DNA of 34,464 bases, from contig CAJTJB010000011.1 of NCBI GenBank assembly GCA_910576955.1, positions 1 through 34,464 on the forward strand, in the 5' to 3' direction. The translations under genes were made by a program, and so were the position numbers. Each line of letters starts with the position of its first letter. Positions within the stretch are counted from its first letter, which is position 1. Source of the stretch: an uncultured Alphaproteobacteria bacterium (GTDB taxonomy: Bacteria; Pseudomonadota; Alphaproteobacteria; RF32; CAG-239). Below the pieces are notes generated by a model that saw only the letters and a program-made list of their open reading frames with translations, was not told where the DNA came from and made no database searches. Positions 31,622 through 34,464 of this stretch are shown here, piece by piece.

Positions 31622-34464
31622 ATGAAGAAAATAATAAGATGCTTAAGTATCAGTTTAGGACTAATCGCCGCATTCTGCGCTTTTAATGCAAATGACGCGC
31701 ACGCAGCCCGAGTAAGGCTCACCCCGCAACATCTGTATCGCTGGGCGCATGATAATAACACCACGCGGCTGCACCAGTTCAAACGCTACATTAACCTGAT
31801 GGACGAAGATAAAAACACGGCATTATGTCTGGCGCAAAAAGCCAAAGATAAAAAAGCATACTCCCTTTTGCTTGATTATGGTGCAAGCACCAAAGCCCCC
31901 TGCCATGATGATAACGACCCCGTCTGCGCGATTATAGCCGGAGAAAAGACCAAAGTTCACCCTGCCGGATGGGCGCTGCTTGCTGCCGGAGCCGCCGCCG
32001 GTGCATATTTATTATTAGATGATGACGATGACAAGTGCGACATTTCCCAATATCCGCTTGAAGAATGCCCAGACCACGGCATCTGCTCGAATTGCGAAAA
32101 CAAAAAAAGATTAGACGATTGTGAAGAAAACTGGCAGCCGAATGATGACCGGACCATGTGCGTTCCCGTTCCCTGCCCTGCCGGCGAAGTAACGCGCTGC
32201 GAAAGAAAAGACGGGCACACATTAAATGAAACCGCCACCGGCAATATGTCTGGCGACCAAAAATGTTATACCTGCGAATATCAATGCGACACGGAAAGCG
32301 GCTTTTATGAAACGGACACCGCCTGCCGCACCGAATATACCGGCTACACCTGTGTTCCGATGCACGGCTGTTATATCAAAGGTTTCTGCGATGTTGCGCA
32401 AGGCAATTATGGCACTGTTGAAGAATGCGAAACCGCCAACCGCGGTTATACCTGTAAGCCTGCGGGCGTGGATGACGGCTGCTGGACTAAAAGCGTAGCC
32501 AAAACCTGCCCTGTTCCGAGCGTTCCCGAAAAAACGTGTACAACTCCCGCAACAGGCATAATCTTAACCGAAACCGAAACAACCGATTATGCCGGCGAAA
32601 AAGTCTGCGTTTCCTGCAATTACGCCTGCGACACCGCCCACGGTTGGGAAACAACGTGTCCGGACGGTAAAGTCTGCACCACAGCAACATCGCCGGACGG
32701 CTTAGTCTGCAACACCAATCCGCAATGCCCGACCGGACAAAGTTTTCCGGATTCGCGTTCTTGCGAAGAGGCAAACCCCGGATATTATTGTATTGAAAGC
32801 GCGCCGGGTTCGGGCTGCTGGGGCAAAAATGCCGCAAATCCCAAAACCTGCCCTGTCCCTGAAGTAACCAAAGGCAGCTGCACAGCAGCAGACTCTTACC
32901 ACACCCTGGAGGAAACCGAAACCGATAATCAGGCTGGCGACATCAAATGCGTCACCTGTAACTATGGCTGTGCAACTGACTATTACGACAGCGAATCAAC
33001 CTGCACCACCGGCGGCTACACCTGCACACAGCACGAGCAACAAGGTAAAAAATGCTGGGAACGCACCGGTTCGGAAATGTGTCCGTCCGATTACCCCAGC
33101 AGAAACAAATGCACCAAAGACGACAGCAAATATATCACAACTGAAACCTCCACATCTGTCGGTTTTGAAACCTGTTATAAATGTGTTTACACCTGCCGCC
33201 CGAACGAATCGACCTGTCCAGACGGTAAAGTTTGCACGGAAGTCAGCGCTCCGGATGGCACAATATGCCAACAAAATCCGCAGTGTCCGACAGACCACAG
33301 CTATTCCTCTCAATCAGCATGCGAAGCAGCCAACCCAGGTTACAACTGCTCTAACAGCGGTGCCGCTGATTGTTGGAAACCGCAAACAAGCAAGCAATGC
33401 ACACCACCGGCTGTCAAAGAAGGAACTTGTGCATCAGCTGATGGCTACCACACTTTAGACGAAAGAAGAAATGGAGAGTATGAAGGTAGTACCCCGTGTG
33501 TAACTTGTCATTATGGGTGCACAAACGGATATTACTCATCAGCCAATGCCTGCACTAATGGTGGTAGTATCGAGGGAACATATCCTTGTAGATTATATTC
33601 AACCCAATACGATGTTTCTTGTTGGGCGCGAGAGGGCTGTCCGACTCAATACCCGACAAGAGGAAGTTGCGAAAAAGACGATACTAAGTATATTACAAAT
33701 GAAACAAGCATTTCAGTCACTTTTTATCCCTATTCTTGTTCTAAGTGTACCTACACCTGCCGCCCGAACGAATCGACCTGTCCAGACGGTAAAGTTTGCA
33801 CGGAAGTCAGCGCTCCGGATGGCACAATATGCCAGCAAAATCCGCAGTGTCCGACAGACTACAGCTATTCCTCTCAATCAGCGTGCGAAACAGCCAACCC
33901 CGGCTACACCTGCACAGAAAGCGCCGCTGGCACAAACTGTTGGGGCAAAGGTTCTGAAAAAAGCTGCACAGCACCATCCGTCACAGAGGGCACTTGTGCA
34001 GCTGCCGGCATCGGCTTTATCTTAAACGAAGAGCCAACCGGCGATAAAACCGGCACAAAAAACTGCGTTGAATGCGAATATGCCTGTGACGCAGGAAACG
34101 GCTATTATAGTGACGAAACACTCTGCCAAAAAGACGGCTATATCTGCACCGACACAACGGCACACGGTTTAACCTGCTGGAAACGCACTGGCTCTGCCGA
34201 TTGTCCGGACACACACCCGTCTGGCACAGCTTGCTCCACCGGAACTGGCTATACCACAACGCAAGATGAAAAAGATGTCGGCAGCAAAACCTGTTATAAA
34301 TGTACTTACGCCTGCGATACCGCAAACGGCTACTATAGCACTTGCCCCGCCGGCAAATCTTGCAGCGATATCAGCACTCCTGCCGGCACTTGCCACAAAG
34401 ACAACGGCTGCCCCACCGGTTACAGCTATTCCTCTCAATCAGCGTGCGAAGCAGCCAACCCAGG
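31622..34464 (+). CDS. Giant secreted ankyrin/Cys-rich repeat protein, N-terminal 947 residues (runs off window)
   Basis: Open without a stop for 947 codons. A signal peptide ends near NDAHA (residue 28). An ankyrin-like segment spans about 35-90 (NLMDEDKNTALCLAQKAKDK, LLLDYGAS). A hydrophobic stretch WALLAAGAAAGAYLLL (117-132) is followed by five Asp. From about residue 139 the protein is Cys-rich to the end. The signature C-x2-C-x-Y-x-C recurs eight times (CYTCEYQC, CVSCNYAC, CVTCNYGC, CYKCVYTC, CVTCHYGC, CSKCTYTC, CVECEYAC, CYKCTYAC). A larger unit of 186-188 residues repeats, each opening like CPVPEVTKGSC and closing with SACEAANPGY. AGGGAG precedes this ATG; an in-frame ATG at 31595 would add 9 residues and spoil the signal peptide. 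Probably a disulfide-rich surface or periplasmic protein; function unknown. Confidence 0.85.
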   Translation, partial: MKKIIRCLSISLGLIAAFCAFNANDAHAARVRLTPQHLYRWAHDNNTTRLHQFKRYINLMDEDKNTALCLAQKAKDKKAYSLLLDYGASTKAPCHDDNDPVCAIIAGEKTKVHPAGWALLAAGAAAGAYLLLDDDDDKCDISQYPLEECPDHGICSNCENKKRLDDCEENWQPNDDRTMCVPVPCPAGEVTRCERKDGHTLNETATGNMSGDQKCYTCEYQCDTESGFYETDTACRTEYTGYTCVPMHGCYIKGFCDVAQGNYGTVEECETANRGYTCKPAGVDDGCWTKSVAKTCPVPSVPEKTCTTPATGIILTETETTDYAGEKVCVSCNYACDTAHGWETTCPDGKVCTTATSPDGLVCNTNPQCPTGQSFPDSRSCEEANPGYYCIESAPGSGCWGKNAANPKTCPVPEVTKGSCTAADSYHTLEETETDNQAGDIKCVTCNYGCATDYYDSESTCTTGGYTCTQHEQQGKKCWERTGSEMCPSDYPSRNKCTKDDSKYITTETSTSVGFETCYKCVYTCRPNESTCPDGKVCTEVSAPDGTICQQNPQCPTDHSYSSQSACEAANPGYNCSNSGAADCWKPQTSKQCTPPAVKEGTCASADGYHTLDERRNGEYEGSTPCVTCHYGCTNGYYSSANACTNGGSIEGTYPCRLYSTQYDVSCWAREGCPTQYPTRGSCEKDDTKYITNETSISVTFYPYSCSKCTYTCRPNESTCPDGKVCTEVSAPDGTICQQNPQCPTDYSYSSQSACETANPGYTCTESAAGTNCWGKGSEKSCTAPSVTEGTCAAAGIGFILNEEPTGDKTGTKNCVECEYACDAGNGYYSDETLCQKDGYICTDTTAHGLTCWKRTGSADCPDTHPSGTACSTGTGYTTTQDEKDVGSKTCYKCTYACDTANGYYSTCPAGKSCSDISTPAGTCHKDNGCPTGYSYSSQSACEAANP
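33188..33336 (+). repeat. Near-identical internal DNA repeat of the Cys-rich gene, copy 1
   Basis: This 149-bp stretch recurs at 33752-33900 with 4 mismatches (at 33271, 33296, 33319 and 33326), an offset of exactly 564 bases. The last 40 or so bases recur a third time at the window end. Confidence 0.92.
33752..33900 (+). repeat. Near-identical internal DNA repeat of the Cys-rich gene, copy 2
   Basis: 97 percent identical to 33188-33336 by base-by-base comparison, encoding TYTCRPNESTCPDGKVCTEV and the following segment without a residue change for most of its length. Confidence 0.92.
34421..34464 (+). repeat. Internal DNA repeat of the Cys-rich gene, copy 3 (cut by window edge)
   Basis: The 44 bases encoding YSYSSQSACEAANP match the end of copy 1 with almost no change (offset 561 bases from copy 2). 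The flanking sequence upstream is not identical. Confidence 0.85.

Noticed and set aside
32964..34025. Separate plus-strand genes within the Cys-rich region (about 32226-32498, 32964-33458 and 33513-34025)
   Set aside because: They are in a different frame from the continuous 947-codon reading that has a signal peptide and regular Cys motifs; they arise because the repeat also keeps a second frame open.

Overview
The window looks like a chromosomal segment of an uncultured alphaproteobacterium, probably a host- or gut-associated lineage. Three things point there: a DksA that has lost half of its zinc cysteines in the alphaproteobacterial manner, the compact maf-rng-yacG cluster with a short RNase E/G-type enzyme, and prephenate dehydratase with an ESY-type ACT domain. 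The assignment rests on gene content only; no 16S rRNA is present.

Layout. Positions 1-3127 (minus strand) hold the end of the str operon read leftwards: rpsL, rpsG, fusA, then the first 25 codons of tuf, with a terminator-like hairpin between fusA and tuf. Positions 3.4-8.05 kb (plus) form an accessory block: a 600-aa HExxH protein, a 438-aa protein of unknown type, tRNA-Arg(UCU), and a 379-aa alpha/beta-hydrolase-like protein. Then come pheA, a small Ser/Arg/Gly-rich protein, a two-segment membrane protein, a PhoR-like histidine kinase (minus) divergent from mutS, three unrecognised or TPR genes (minus), and a LonB/YcbZ-type protease facing an M16 peptidase-like protein that lacks both zinc-binding histidines. 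After a repeat-rich gap there is a small anchored periplasmic protein, an orphan type IV pilin-like gene, and dksA-maf-rng-yacG. The last 8 kb hold a second, larger HExxH paralogue (830 aa), an M20 peptidase, a secreted SH3-domain protein, and the 5' 2.8 kb of a giant secreted Cys-rich repeat protein that runs off the window end.

Two systems stand out. First, the genes at 3447-5249 and 26762-29254 (minus) encode paralogues sharing HExxH followed about 26 residues later by a TET glutamate, and a C-terminal VYIGNN...DLLDTL block. Both, and the gene next to the first, sit behind perfect TTGACA-N17-TATAAT promoters with short leaders. I read this as a lineage-specific family of predicted zinc metallopeptidases. 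Second, the protein starting at 31622 combines a signal peptide, an ankyrin-like segment and Cys-rich modules repeating every 186-188 residues, with DNA-level identity between copies that implies recent duplication or gene conversion.

Non-coding content includes GC-rich palindromic repeats at four loci (about 9.0, 22.1-22.5, 26.3-26.7 and 30.6-30.7 kb). The last is bracketed by a 31-bp perfect direct repeat. Several clear intrinsic terminators are present, some serving convergent genes from both sides.
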